DNA of 64,000 nucleotides from NCBI GenBank assembly GCA_020152595.1, contig JAIGNY010001856.1:2180001-2244000 (forward strand), in the 5' to 3' direction. Positions within the stretch are counted from its first letter, which is position 1. The number at the start of each line of letters is the position of its first letter. The stretch comes from Chiridota heheva (taxonomy: Eukaryota; Echinodermata; Holothuroidea; Apodida; Chiridotidae). The notes beneath the pieces are model-generated. The model was not told where the DNA came from. It saw only the letters and a list, made by a program, of their open reading frames with translations, and ran no database searches. The translations under genes were made by a program, and so were the position numbers. This document shows, in pieces, positions 33,600 to 46,204 of the stretch.

Positions 33600-33729
33600 G
33601 TTGTGTCTACGTTCGTGTTCTTTTGTGTTTAAAATATTTTCTTTGATCAAAAATTGTTCAATCAATGTACTTATATTTGTATGTAATAGGCTGGAGGCCT
33701 GAACATTGAATGAAATAAGTAATATTAAG

Positions 33730-34215
33730 GGGTGGCTACAGGCCCTGTAAACTCCCTGTAACATGCTTAGGGACGTGGCTGGAGCGGATACAAGTGGAAT
33801 GCCCAACATGCTTAGGCAGTTAGGGACATGACTAAAAGGGACACAGGTGGATTTCCTCTAACATGTTTATGGACGTGGCTACATGTGGAATCCCTGTAAC
33901 ATGCCTAGGGATGTGGCTACATGTGGTATTCTGTAACATGCTTATGGACGTGGCTACAGGGGATACGGATGGAATCCCTGTAACATGCCTAGGGATGTGG
34001 CTACAGGTGGTATCCCTGTAACAAGCTTATGGACGTGGCTACAGGGGATACGGATGGAATCCCTGTAACATGCCTAGGGATGTGGCTACAGGTGGTATCC
34101 CTGTGACATGCTTAGGGACGTAGCTACAGGGGATACGGGTGGAATCCCTGTAAGATGCTTAGGGACAGGGGATACAGGTAGAATCCCTTCAACATGCTTA
34201 GGGACGTGGCTATCA
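33730..34215. repeat. 47-bp minisatellite, block 4
   Basis: The same unit in about 11 copies. Within it a two-unit phrase (GGGATGTGGCTACAGGTGG / GGACGTGGCTACAGGGGATA) repeats three times at 33905-34100, a local homogenised sub-array. Confidence 0.9.
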
Positions 34216-34269
34216 TTTTTCAATGTTGCGCTTTCAAATCACTGGTGTAGGGTAGTTTATTAGGGACAT

Positions 34270-37200
34270 GGAAAAAAGATTGCTATCTCAATATTTTGAC
34301 TTTTAAACTGAATATTTTGACTTATTATCTCAATATTTTGTCTTATTATTTCAATATTTAGACTTAATTTATCAATATTTTGACTATTAACTCAATATCT
34401 AAGATTTGTTTATCTCAATATTTTGATTTATGAACTCAATATAGAGATTTATTTATCTCAATATTTTGACCTATTAGTTCAATATTTTGTCGTATTAACT
34501 CAATGTTTTGATTTATTTTCTCAATATTTTGCCGTATTAACTCAATATTTTTTGACCATTAACTCAATATTTAAGATTAAGTTATCTCAATATTTTGACT
34601 TATGAACTCAATATTCAGACTTATTTATCTCACTATTTTGACTCATTATCCCAATATTTTGATTCATTAAATCAATATTTTGACTGATTTATCTCCATAT
34701 TTTAACTTATGAACTCATTATTGCCTTTTTTATCTCAACATTTTGACTTATTTTCTTAACTTATATTCTCAACCTACATTTTGACTTACAAACTCATTAA
34801 TTTGACTTATTATTCTCAATATTTTAACTGAATTATCTCAATATTTTGACGTATTAACTCAATATTTTGACTATGAACTCATTATTTAGATTTATCTTAA
34901 TAATTTGACTTATGAACTTAATAATTATATTTATTTATCTCAATATTTTGACTCATTATCTCAATATTTTGATTTATTAATCTCAATATTTTGATTCATT
35001 ATCTCAATATTCTATTTAATTAATCTGATATTTTGACTGATTCATCTAAATAATTTGACTAATCAACTCATTATTTTGACTTAATATTTCAATATTTTGA
35101 CTATTAACTCAATATCTAAGATTTATTTATCTCAATATTTTGATTTATGAACTCAATATAGAGATTTATTAATCTCAGTATTTTGACCTATTTTGATATT
35201 TTCCAATATTTTGTCGTATTAACACAATATTTTGACTATAAACTCAATATTTTGATTTATATTCTCAATAATCTGCCGTATTACCTCAATATTTTTTGAC
35301 CATTAACTCAATATTTAAGATTTATTTATCTCAATATTTTGACTTGCTTTCTCAATATCTTGACTTATAACTCAATATTTTGACTTATTAATCTTAGCTC
35401 AATAATTTGACTTATTAATCTCAATATTTTGACTAAGTAATTCAATAATTTGACTTATTAATCTCAATATTTTTAATTATGAACTTAATATTTCGAGTTA
35501 TTAATCTCAATATTTGTACTTGTAAACCCAATATTTTGACTTATTAATTTAATATTTTGACTTATTAATCTCAATATTTTGACTTATATCAACTTTTTGA
35601 CTTATTTATCTACCTCAATATTTTGCCGTATTAACTCAATATTTTGACTTATTTATCTTAATATTTTGAATTATTAACTCATTATTTTGACTTTTTATCA
35701 CAATACATTTGACTTATTAGCACAATATTTTGACTTAACTCAATATTGTGACTTAATTTCTCAATGTTTTGACGTATTAACTCAATATTTGGACTATTAA
35801 CTGAATATTTAGACTTATCTCAATATTTTGACTTATTAATTTTTATCTCAATATTTTGACTTATTAACTCAATATTTTGTCTCATTCTTCTATTTTAATA
35901 TTTTGACTTAAAATTATCTCAATAATTTGACTTATTACCTCACTATTTTGACTTTATATTTCAATATTTTGCCATTATTAACTCAATGATTTGACTATAT
36001 TAACTCAATATTGAGATTTACTTCGTCTAATTTTTTTGACTTATGATTGCAATATTTAGATTTATCTATCTCAATATTTTGACTAATTATCTCAATGTTT
36101 TGATTTATTAATTCAATATTTTGACTAATTTATTTCGATATTTTGACTTATTGACTCATTAATTTTCTTATTTTTATCCTAATATTTTGACTTATTTTTT
36201 CAATATTTTGACTTACTAACTCATTAATTTGACTTTTTAATACAATATTTTGACTTATTTTCCCAATATTTTGACTTATTAACTCATTGTTTTGACTTTT
36301 AATCACAATAATTTGACTTGCTTTCTCAATATTTTGACTTATTAACTCAATATTTAGACCTATTATTCTCAATATTTTGACTTAATAACTCAATATTTTG
36401 ACTTATTAATCTCAATATTTTGATTTATTAATTCAATATTTTACTAATACATTTCAATATTTTGACTTATTAACTCATTATTTTTTCCATTTCTATCCTA
36501 ATATTTTGACTTATTTTTTAAATATTTTGACTTATTAACTCATTAATTTGACTTTTTATTACAATATTTTGACTTATTTTCTCAATATTTTAACTTATTA
36601 ACTCATTATTTTGACTTTTAATCACAATAATTTGACTTGCTTTCTCAATATTTTGACTCATTAACTCAATATTTTGACTTATTATTCTCAATATTTTGAC
36701 CTAATAACTCAATATTTTGAGTTATTAATCTCAATATTTTGACTTAGTAATTCAATATTTTGACTTATTAATCTCAATATCTTTACTTAACAATATTTTG
36801 ACTTATTAATTAAATATTTTGACTAATTAATCTCAATATTTTCACTTATTAACTCATTATTTTGATTTATTAATCTCAATATTTTCACATATGAACTCAA
36901 TATTTTGACTTATCATTTTCAATCTTTTTACTAATGAACTGAATATTTCGACTCATCAATTCAATATTTTGACTTATTAATTCAATATTTTGACTTATTC
37001 TCAATATTTTGACTTATCAATTTAATATTATGACTTATTAAACTCAATATTTTGACTTATGAATTCAATATTTTGACTTATTTATTCAATATTTTGACTT
37101 ATTATTCTCAATATATTTACTTATAAACTCAATATTTTGAGTTATTATTTTTAATATTTTGACTTATTTATCTGAATATTTTGACTTGTAAACTCAATAT

Positions 37201-37300
37201 TTTGACTTATTCTTTTCCATATTTTGACTTCTTTATCTCAATATTTTGACTTATTTTGAGTTAAAATATCAAGTTAATAAGTCAAAATCTTGAGATAAAT
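34270..37300. repeat. AT-rich ~21-bp satellite, about 3 kb
   Basis: Degenerate unit CTCAATATTTTGACTTATTA with many length variants, on the order of 140 copies. At 37252-37300 the unit appears in the opposite orientation (TTAATAAGTCAAAATCTTGA), so the array can fold back on itself at its right edge. Confidence 0.92.
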
Positions 37301-37314
37301 AACACAACAGCAGA

Positions 37315-38935
37315 ACATATGTACAGACCATACCCTCTGTGTACCACATATGACATAAGTCTGGTCTTCATGAGGTATGGTGATTACAATAATATTTGAG
37401 CACTTTCACATGTAAAGCCACATCACCATGCATGCATATTAATGACATCTGTTGATAACATAAACATGTGCACAATAACCAACAATATTATCATGATCAG
37501 CATGACGCAAAACGGACATACAGTTGCTCATGTATTAAGCCCCGCCCACTCATTAATATGCATGACCGTGACCATCACAAACAGGAGAGCACATCTGCAG
37601 ACCATGGGCTATCTTCGTACCGCATACGACGTGAATCACAGTGTATCGTTCTTGATATATTGTGTTTACAAACTTTTCAGCAAAATCATATTAAACCCTG
37701 CCTGCTACACATATTATTGAAATTCAATGCTTTTACACAATGAACACATATACACTAGCTAACATCGTCATTGTACCAAATATGAAACAAAGCAGACATG
37801 TAATTGTTAAAATATGAGCATTTCAATATTTTTTCATTTGGCCCCACCTACACATAAACTTGCATGACATCACCATCAAAAACAAAAGGACACATCTACG
37901 GAGCATGGGCTATCTGTGTACCTTATATGACATGAATCTAGCTTACCATTCTTGAGATACCGTGATTACAAGCTCTTTTCAGCAAAATCATATTAAGCCC
38001 GCCCACTACGCATAGTAATAAAATTCATTAATTTTATACCATAAACACATGTACACTAGCTAAAATCATAACACACCAAATATGAAACTAAACAAAATTG
38101 CAATTGTTGAAATATGAGTTATAAATTTTTCTATATTAAGCCCTGCCTACTCATTAATATGAACGACATCACCACCCAAAAAACAATAGGGCACATCTAT
38201 GGAGCACGGGCTATCTGTCTACCATATATGACATGATCCAGCTTACCAATCTTGAGATACCGTGTTTACAAGCTCTTTTCAGTAAAATCATATTGGGCCC
38301 CGCCTACTACACATCCTAATGAAATTCAACGTTTTTACAAAATCAACACATACACACTAGCTAACATCATGATTGTACCAAATATGAAATAAAGCAGCCA
38401 TGTGATTGTTAAAATATGAGCATTTCAAGATGTTTTTCATTAAGCTCTGCCTTCGCATTAATATGCATGACATCACCATCAAAAACAATCTACGGACCAT
38501 GGGCTATGTGTACCGCATATGACATGAATTCACCTTACCAATCTTGAGATACTGTATTTACAAGCTCTTTTCAGCAAAATCATAATTAAGCCCCGCCCAC
38601 TATGCATATTAACGAAATTCAACGTTTTTCAAAATGAACACGTGCACACTAGCTATAATCATAACTATACCAAATATGAAACAAAACAAAGATGTGATAG
38701 TTAAAATATGATCATTTCCATATTAAGCCCCGCCTACTCATTAATATGCATGACATCACCATCAAAAACAATAGGGCACATCTATGGACCATAGGCTATC
38801 TGTGAAACACATGACATGAATCCAGTTTACCATTCTTGATATACTCTTGTTTACAAGCTCTTTTCAGCAAAATAGTATTAAGTCCTGCCCACTACGCATA
38901 GTAATGAAATTTTATCATACCAAGAACATGCACAC
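37315..38935. repeat. ~300-bp satellite, about 5.4 units
   Basis: Anchor phrases (ACCATGGGCTATCTGTGTAC) lie at about 37601, 37903, 38203, 38496 and 38788, a spacing of 291-302 bp. Each unit carries AAGCCCCGCCCACTC, ATTAATATGCATGACATCA and CAAGCTCTTTTCAGCAAAAT. The GC box inside an AT-rich unit is conserved. The array continues at 45707 beyond LINE-D. Confidence 0.92.
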
Positions 38936-39119
38936 TTTGTTGATGTTTAACGGCACCGCGGTCAGTCAAATGTGCCAAGAGGGTGTTAAAAACTAAGGTG
39001 CTTAAGTTAGGACAGAGTGGAAAGAGAGGCAGGATAGAGGTAGAAAAGGTGAATAAGGGAAAGAAGTTAAGGTAATAAAAGGAAGGTGAGGAAGGTAAAG
39101 CAGAGAAGGGAAGGAATGG

Positions 39120-42100
39120 ACGGTTTAGATCAGGTGGAACAAATTGCTGTTGCAGAAAAAGGTGAAGTTGGAGGTAGGATTGTTCTTGAAAAGATTGGAA
39201 ATTGAGATGGAGAAGGAGAGGTGTGACCTGGAGTTCAGGTATATGGGACAGGTTAAGAGAATATGCTTGATCGAGAGATCGGTGTTGTATGTAGGGCAGA
39301 AAGGAGCAGGGGAGCCGGAAAGTAGAGTGAGAGTGGGTGAAAAAGGTGTGACCGAGGCGAATGCGGGTGACAACAACGTCCTCCCTGCGGTTGCGACTGT
39401 GCAGGGGGACGTTGATCCCAACTTTGGGTTTGATGGTGTGAAGTTTGTTACTGGTCTCGAGATTCCAGGAGTCTTGTCAGGTCTTACTGAGGTAGCTGGA
39501 AGTGGAGAAACAGAGGTATGAGTGCAGGATAGGAAAAGGAGATATGATTCAACAGAGCGTTGTTGGCGGCTCTGTCGGCTCTCGTTGCCGATGTGGCTGA
39601 GTTTCCAGAAAAAAAGGTTTTTTTACCTAATGAGGAAAGAGCGTGGAGTTTATTGAGGATTTGTAGGATGAGTGGGTTGGACCAGAGCATGTTGAGGATG
39701 GCAGTGAGAATAGATTTAGAGTCGGAGAAGATGACGAAGCGGGGTGGGAAAAGAGTTCGACAAAGTTGAAGGCCAGGAGGATAGCCTTTGCTTCAGCAGA
39801 GTAGACTGAGGCTTCATCAGGCAACCTTGAGAGAGAATGAGGCCGGGATAGGCAGTGGTGGCTACAGAGGAGCCTTCTCGTGTGGAGCCATCGGTGAAGA
39901 GGAAAGAAAAGTCGTGGAAATGTCTACTGATTTGGCAGTATTTGAAGTGAAAGAAGGCTGGGTTGTGGAAAGCTTTCATGTAAGAGAAAATGCCATGGAA
40001 AACCTTGGGGGATTGATAACCCAGGTGGGTATGGAAGGAATAGTGTTCCTGGCAATTGAGAAATGTTGATGTTGGCTTTGATGAAGTAAGAGTGCATCCA
40101 GATCCCGAAAGGTGGGTGCATTTGTTGAGGTTAATGAAGGAGGGAGAGCAAATGGAATGGAAGCAAGGGTTTCGCGGATCGGTGAGGACACGAAGAGTGA
40201 AGGAGAGGCCGGTCCTGGTGCTCCTGAGGTCAAAGGGGAGTTCATTGGCTTCTACATGGATACTGGTGATGGGGGTGTTATGGGTGGCACCAAGGCAGAG
40301 CCTTAGGGCAGTGTTTTCAGTAACCTCGAGGTGCCTCAAGTAAAGATTGCATGTGGAGGCGTAGATGAAGCTGCCGTAGTCCAGCTTGGACCGGAGGAGA
40401 GAGCAGCATAAGGTGAGCAGGATAATTTTTAGGGTGAGAAGATTGGCTCCACAGTCAGTGCTGGGGAGGACTTTGATGATTTTGTAACAGTTGGTTTGAG
40501 GGTGTTGATGTGGGGGAGATAGGAGAGCTTAGAATCGAGAGTGATTCCGAGGAAGGAAGAACTGTCTTTACTGGGGATAATAGAATCTTTGAGGCGGAGG
40601 CTGGGGAAAAGAAAGAAAGATTTGCTGTTGTTGAAGTGGATGCTTTTTCTTTTGAGAAGTTGAAGCCATTAGAGTCGCTCCAGTGAACTAAGTTGTCCAG
40701 GCAGTATTAGATGTTATTTTCGAAAGTTTGGAAGCACGAAAAGATAGCAAAATCGTTGACATAGAGAGATAAATTAATGAGGAAGGGGGAGGGGGGGGGG
40801 GTGCTTTGGGGGAAGGAGGCTTGGTGATGCTGTTGATTTTGAGGATGGAGAGAGTGGCGGAGGTGATACTGCCTTGGGGAACACCCTGGTGTTGGGTGTA
40901 CCTTTGCGAGTAGGTATTATTGATGCATACCCTGAAATGGCAGGTATGGAGAAAGTTCTGGATGAAGGTGGGGTGGAAAAAAAGGCCTCCGAGTGTTAAG
41001 GATACCGTACCGCCAGGTGGTGTCGGCGGCCTTTTCGAGGTTGAAGAAGATGGAGGTGGCGTAGTGATTTCTGATGAAGGCTTTACGTACATAGGTGTCA
41101 AGTTTGAGGGCATGGTCCAAGCTTCGGTTTCTCTTGAAACCATTTTGAGAGGGGGATAGAATTGAGTTCTTCTCAAGGTTCCAGAGATGTAGTTGACCAT
41201 GTGTTCCATAATCTTGCAGATGGCAGGAAGTGAGAGCGATGGGCCGGAAGTTGGTGGGAATAGACCTGTGTTTGCTAGGCTTGGGGATGGGAGTGATGAT
41301 GGCCTTTCTTCAAGTAATGGGGAAAGATTTGGGGGACCATAGGTGATTATAATTTTGAGGATGTTAAGGAAAGTCCTGGGAAATTTTTTGAGGAGATTAT
41401 AGTGGATGCCATCTGGGCCTTGGGAGGACCCAGATCTTTTGAGGGCGGAGGAGATCTCAGAGTAGGTGAACGGATGGTTGTAGTTTTCCTGGTTGTTTGA
41501 CTGGAAGTTGAGTAGGTTCTTCTCAGCCTCGATTTTCTGGTTACGGAAGGAGTGGGAAAGACTCTCATCTGAGGTTTTTTTTTAGGTGGATGCTAGGCAG
41601 TCAGAGGTCGGTGTTTTTGGTGTTGTTATGGTTGAGATGAGGGATATTATTGGAGGAGCTTTTCCCTTTAAAGTTACGGATCATGTTCTAGACCTTGGAG
41701 GGGCAGTCTGGAGATCCAAGGATGATAGGTTTCCCATGAGATCTTTTTGCTGAGTTTGACGATCTTCCTGGCCTTGGATCTGAGAATGCAAATTTGAAAG
41801 TTATCCAGGTTTTGGGGAGAGGGGTGGATTTTGAAGAGACGGGAGGGCTTTGTTTTTGAGTGAAATGGCTTTTTTTCAGTCAATGGTGAACCAGGGCATT
41901 AAGTTCTGTGGAGTGAAGGTAGAAATGCGGATAGAGAAGTTGGCAACTTCCACGATCTTGGGAGTGAAGAGAGAGAGATGGGATTGTTGGAGAAGGATGT
42001 CATTGGTGATGGAGATATAAGAAAGAGTGGAGTGGAGACCCCAGTCTGCATGCTGGAATCTCCAGATTTTAGGAAAAGGGTATATCAAGGGGTTAAGGGT

Positions 42101-42715
42101 GCAGATGAGGATGGGAAAATGGTTGCTCCATAGAGCGAAGGGTGAACTCTCCAGTCTGAGAAATCAACAAAGAGGGGAGGGGTCGCAGATGGAGAGGTCA
42201 AAGCTATTAAAAGTGCCAGTACCTGGGTGTAAATAGGTGGAGGAGTCGTTGTTAAGGAGGCAGAGGTTGTGGTGAATCAGGTTTTTGATGTATTTTCCTC
42301 TGGCAGTCGAGGAAGAGGAGCACCTTAGGGGGTTATGAACGCTGAAGTCACCTGTTAGGATGAAGGGTTTAGGGAGTTGGGAGATAAGGTCGTCGAGGTC
42401 AGAGGGGAGTTAGGGGGATGTAAAGGTTACAGAAAATAATTGTTTTGTTAAGGTCACGAGACGGTATGTGGCTTGGATTGGGGCTTGAAGGGATGTCATT
42501 TCTGACGTAATTGGAAGAGCTGTCAGAGGCTCTTCTTGCGTTCTGGGAGATGCAATGGGATCCCATGTACCCCAGAATGGGGGCGGAGTCGGGAGAGGAT
42601 AGATAGGTTTCTTGAAGGCAGATAATGCTGGGCTTGAACGTGGAGATCAGAAATTCAAGTTCTTCAAAGTTGGCGGAGAGACTGCAATAATTCCATTGTA
42701 TGTCAGCCATTTAAG
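39120..42715 (-). pseudogene. LINE-D ORF2: APE endonuclease, RT, RNase H, C-terminal knuckle
   Basis: Reading downward from 42710: MADIQWNYCSLSANFEELEF and PSIICLQETYLSS (endonuclease), a linker, then RT with MDHALKLDTYVRKAFIRNHY, ATSIFFNLEKAADTTWRYGI (palm block A, about 41000), GVPQGSITSATLSILKINSI (block B) and a damaged catalytic block near 40760. The post-RT region has LEVTENTALRLCLGATHNTP and SIHVEANELPFDLR (40200-40339). RNase H follows with SFLFTDGSTREGSS (about 39905) and the Glu-containing SAEAKAILLAFNF in another frame (about 39790). The end is FCPTYNTDLSIKHILLTCPIY (about 39290-39230), the usual C-terminal block. Frequent frameshifts occur, but stops within long stretches are few. 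RNase H points to the I/R1/LOA group. Confidence 0.82.
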
Positions 42716-42922
42716 AATAGTTTGGAGGGAGAGGCCCTTGAGGAAGGCTCGAGTCCGTCTAACCTCCATGTCTTGGAAAGGGTTGTGATCTATGAAAGGG
42801 AGGGTTATAGAGGAATAATATTTTAATGAATGGGGGTCCTCGTAATTGTGAGACAACTTCGTAAGATTTGGTTTTTGTTGGTTGGTAGTGGGATTCTGTT
42901 AGTGTTGGGCTGTGTTTTTGCC

Positions 42923-45070
42923 TTAATAATAATAATAATAATACATTTTTATATAGCGCATTATACCAAACGGTCTCAATGCGCTTTACATAAACAAATA
43001 TAAGATGAGAAAACCTTAAGATACAAACAGTAAGAGAACAAAAACCATACTTAAAAAGATACAAGCAGGATAAAGTTACAAGTTCCAATGAGGGGAACTC
43101 ATGAAAAGGTGTGTTTTCAATACACTCTTAAAAATATCTAAAGTAGGGGCATTTCTGATGTAGATCGGGAGAATGTTCCAGAGTTTGGGGCTGCATATTG
43201 AAAAGAACGTTCACCGTAAGTCTTGGTGTTAATTTTTGGCGGCTTTAGGAGAATAGCACTGTTAGATCTGAGTGAGCGAGTTGGTAATTGTAAGGTGAGT
43301 AAGTTGGAAATATAATTTGGAGCAAGACCATGGATGGCTTTGTATGTGAGGGTGAGAAGCTTGTAGTTTATTCTTTCACATATAGGAAGCCAATGAAGTT
43401 GGTGGAGGATGAGTTTAATGTGAGATTTCTTACTTGTGAGAGTAACTAATCTGGCAGCAGTGTTTTGAATGCGTTGAAGCTTTGAGATTTGTTGAGAAGG
43501 AAGTCCAAATAAGATACTGTTGCAACAATCAAGTCTGGATGATACAAATGCGTGAATAAGTGTCTCAGTTGACTTTTGATCAAGATATTTACGAATTTGG
43601 CTGATTTTTCTGATGGCAAGTGAAGCGGAGCGGCATATATTATTTACATGTGGCAGCAGTGTAAGCTTATCATCAAAAATAACACCTAGGTCTTTAACAC
43701 AGGAAACAGGAGATATACATGAATTACCAATCATAACAGAGGAAACTGGAGTAGTGCTTAGAAAACGTGACGAAATATGAATTACTTCAGTTTTACTATC
43801 ATTAAGAATTAGTTTGTTGTCAGCACACCATGTCTTGATTTCCTCTACACACGATTCAAGTTTTGCAATACTCTGGTCTTTTTCGTTTCTATTCATTGAC
43901 ACATAAACCTGTGTATCATCTGCATAAATCATCCCATGCAGGCCATGAGATGTGATAATACTTTCCATAGGGAAGTATAGTATGTAAAAACAGGTGGTCC
44001 GATTACTGATCCTTGAGGCACTCCATAGACGAGATGCCGAGGCTTAAGAGTTTTATCTTTAATGCTTACAACCTGCGAGCGGTTTGCAAAATATGATTTC
44101 ATCCAATTGAGAGTGATTCCATCCAAACCGTACACAGTATGCAGCCTATTAAACAGAATTTGATGGTCAATAGTGTCAAATGCTGCACTAAGGTCGAGGA
44201 GGACAAGGAGTGACTCTTTGTGGTCATCAGTAGCAAGGAGAAGATCATTGTAAATGCGTAACAGGGCAGTTTCTGTAGAGTGATTCTTGCGGTAGGCAGA
44301 TTTGTAGTGAGTTGGCACACAAGTAGTCTTGTAGTTGCAAAGAAACAGCCTTTTCTATCAATTTTGCAAGAAATTTTAAGTTGGAAATGGGACGATAGTT
44401 TTGAAAAACTTCTGTGTCCAGGGACGGTTTTTTGATGGTAGGAGTGACGATGGCAGATTTTAAGGTTGATGGGAAAGTGCCAGAACTCAGTGACATGTTT
44501 ACAATCTTTGACAAAACTGGCAATAGCTCGTCAAGACAATCCTTCAGGATCCAAGTCGGTAAGGGATCAATTGAACATGATTTGTTTGGCATCTGCAGGA
44601 TCATTTTACGTACATCAGCATCACTCAGTTGACAAAATTTATCAAGAGAATGTGAGCATGTGCTAGTGATATATGGTTTTGGATCCACAGGCATTGATGG
44701 GGGTGTCACATTATCCAGTTGAGAACGAAGCAAAATAATTTTGTTCTCAAAGAAGTCCCCAAAGTCCTCTGCTAACTTTTGTGGGCAGTCATGGCTAGGC
44801 AATGGAGAGTTGGACTTAGCGATGTCACGCTTGAGATCATCAAGTACAATGTTTTTTGTCCGGTGGTGAATGGTGAGTGACAAGATAGACAGCATGGTCA
44901 GATGGAAGTTCAAGGTTGTTGACATTAACATTTGAAAGCAGACGATCATCCTTATGTGTAATAATAAGATCAAGGGTATGTCCCTTCTGCTGCTGCAGAC
45001 CAGCAGAATCCAGTAAATCTAAAAAAGCTATAGCATCACGGTTTTACAATCATCAACGTTCTGCTATAAG
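42923..45070 (-). mobile_element. L2-clade LINE (LINE-E), 5'-truncated, nested in LINE-D
   Basis: The 3' end is the (TAA)n tail at 42924-42943 preceded by GCGCTATATAAAAATG and GTAAAGCGCATTGAGACCG, the classic L2-type 3' end. The 5' truncation falls in the late endonuclease. It lies between ORF1 and ORF2 of LINE-D. I could not find a clear target duplication, so the 5' edge is good to about 30 bp. Confidence 0.88.
43138..45060 (-). pseudogene. LINE-E ORF2: end of endonuclease, reverse transcriptase, C-terminus
   Basis: Reading downward: DAIAFLDLLDSAGLQQQKGH and TLDLIITHKDDRLL (endonuclease end), a linker, VRKMILQMPNKSCSIDPLPT, NYRPISNLKFLAKLIEKAVS (RT fingers, 44245-44973), SAYRKNHSTETALLRIYN, LLVLLDLSAAFDTIDHQIL (palm A), YGVPQGSVIGPPVFTYYTS (43929-44318), then GMIYADDTQVYVSMNRNEKD with the catalytic YADD, LILNDSKTEVIHI, KDLGVIFDDKLTLLPHVNN, SSRLDCCNSILFGLPSQQI, QNTAARLVTL and LHQLHWLPICERINYKLL to the end near 43140. 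Three overlapping frames cover almost the whole domain, with only about three frameshifts. This implies a younger age than LINE-D, which agrees with its nested position. The L2 clade call rests on LDYCNSLL-GLP-like and LHWLP blocks and the 3' tail. Confidence 0.9.
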
Positions 45071-45706
45071 GGTGGCTTTTGACATTTGTCAGGATTTTGA
45101 GAATTCACACATAAATATGGCAGAAGTTGCTTGTTCTTTTGTTTGATGGAGGTGAAACACCATTTGATCCTTTGAATGGGGATTGAGGTGGTTTGTGGCG
45201 GTCTGTGGTGTTCTGGGGTTGCCTTTTGACATTTGTTGAGTTGTGGTGATCTGATGGAGGTGAGATCCTTAGGGGGATGCTTGTTGGTGAAGTGGTGAGA
45301 AATGGAAGCAGCAAGTTGGTGCGAGGTGTTGGTGGATGAGGAAGTGGTGGGGGGGGGGGGGGAGGGAGGTAAGAGTTGTCCCTTCTCGGATGGAAAGCTG
45401 ATCGATGCATACTATGTTGGTCTGGACGCCCCTGGAGATGGTATGCGTACGAGAGAGGTGGAGGAGGGAGTGGGGGTGGTGGTTGGGTAGGAGTTGGTGA
45501 TGACTTGGGAAAGGTGCGGGTGTTGGGGTTCAGCTGGTTTGGGTATCTAGAGTCTAGGATTTTTCTGGCTTTAGGGTACGAGATGTTTTGAAGGGATTTT
45601 ATCTTGGAGACCTCCTTCTCCCTGAGCCACTTGGGGCAGGAGTTGGAGAAGGCAGGGTGATTTCCGGAGCAGTTTATGCAGTTGGGTTCATTTTTGCAGC
45701 TTGCAT
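45071..45706 (-). pseudogene. LINE-D ORF1 C-terminal part with CCHC knuckle
   Basis: Reading downward from 45700: CKNEPNCINCSGNHPAFSNS, CPKWLREKEVSKIKS, NISYPKARKILDS. This zinc-knuckle block followed by E-K-E and ISYPEAR-like sequence is the standard end of gag-like ORF1 proteins in Jockey/I-type LINEs, which bind LINE RNA. A long proline- and serine-rich tail follows (PPSPPPPPPLPHPPTP at 45340-45365, encoded by a G-run), with at least one frame change near 45400. The N-terminal half of ORF1 is absent because of 5' truncation. Confidence 0.8.
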
Positions 45707-45830
45707 GAACATGTACACACTAGCTAACATTACAATTATACCAAATACGAAACAAAACCAACATACGATTGTTAAAATGTGAGCATTTCAAGAGTTCTAC
45801 ATTAAGCTGCGCCTACTAATTAAGAAGAAG
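45707..45830. repeat. ~300-bp satellite, continuation after LINE-D
   Basis: GAACATGTACACACTAGCTA, then CAAATACGAAACAAAACCAA and AAAATGTGAGCATTTCAAGA match the 37.3-38.9 kb units and continue exactly where the left part stopped. Confidence 0.9.
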
Positions 45831-46200
45831 ATAGTTTGGAAGTGAGACTGCTACAAATGTTTATTCTATTATGAAACATGGAAAAACAAATACATGTGAT
45901 CACGTCGTCAGGTTTTCAGTTCTTGTTGCCTTCACTTCTTTTACAAATACTCAATCCCTAATCAGATGGAACATTTATAATCCTTTTGTTTCTAAATCTT
46001 CTGCTGATATTAAATAGGATATAATTATGACGATGACACATATTCCTATAATGGTTTGGGTGGGAGGCACAATCAACATTAATCATACACATGGCATTTG
46101 CCTCTGTGTCACATTTTATTTGTTCTACTTAACAGCTTCAGTGGACATGATGTGTTGTTCATATCTTTTGCAACAGTAATTGTTTACAAATTGCAGGTCA
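45831..46200. other. Unique spacer, nothing recognised
   Basis: AT-rich sequence with no open frame of note and no match to the repeats of the window. Confidence 0.35.
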
Positions 46201-46204
46201 TCCT

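Larger units (their letters stand above)
28852..33722 (+). mobile_element. APE-type LINE (LINE-C), I/Jockey-group-like, with nested insertions
   Basis: Coding remnants run from 28852 to about 32020. After a minus-strand CR1-B copy (32124-33599), a 3'-UTR-like tail resumes (TATGTAATAGGCTGGAGGCC, ending TGAACATTGAATGAAATAA at about 33722) immediately before 47-bp block 4. A TTAA-flanked MITE sits at 31612-31775. The clade is uncertain: the YGRKLLQFC-like and GELGR-YWLK words occur in invertebrate I-group/RTEX-like elements. Confidence 0.65.
38936..45706 (-). mobile_element. I-clade-like LINE with RNase H (LINE-D), split by LINE-E
   Basis: Own sequence 38936-42922 and 45071-45706. The 3' end GCCGTTAAACATCAACAAA lies at 38936 and the 5' truncation falls inside ORF1. 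It is flanked by GAACATGCACAC (38924-38935) and GAACATGTACAC (45707-45718), 11 of 12 identical, both parts of the 300-bp satellite, which resumes in phase. ORF1 zinc knuckle, APE, RT and RNase H are all traceable. Confidence 0.88.

Noticed and set aside
39144-40343. Several plus-strand frames of about 100 codons
   Set aside because: They are antisense shadows of the minus-strand LINE-D RT and RNase H coding region.
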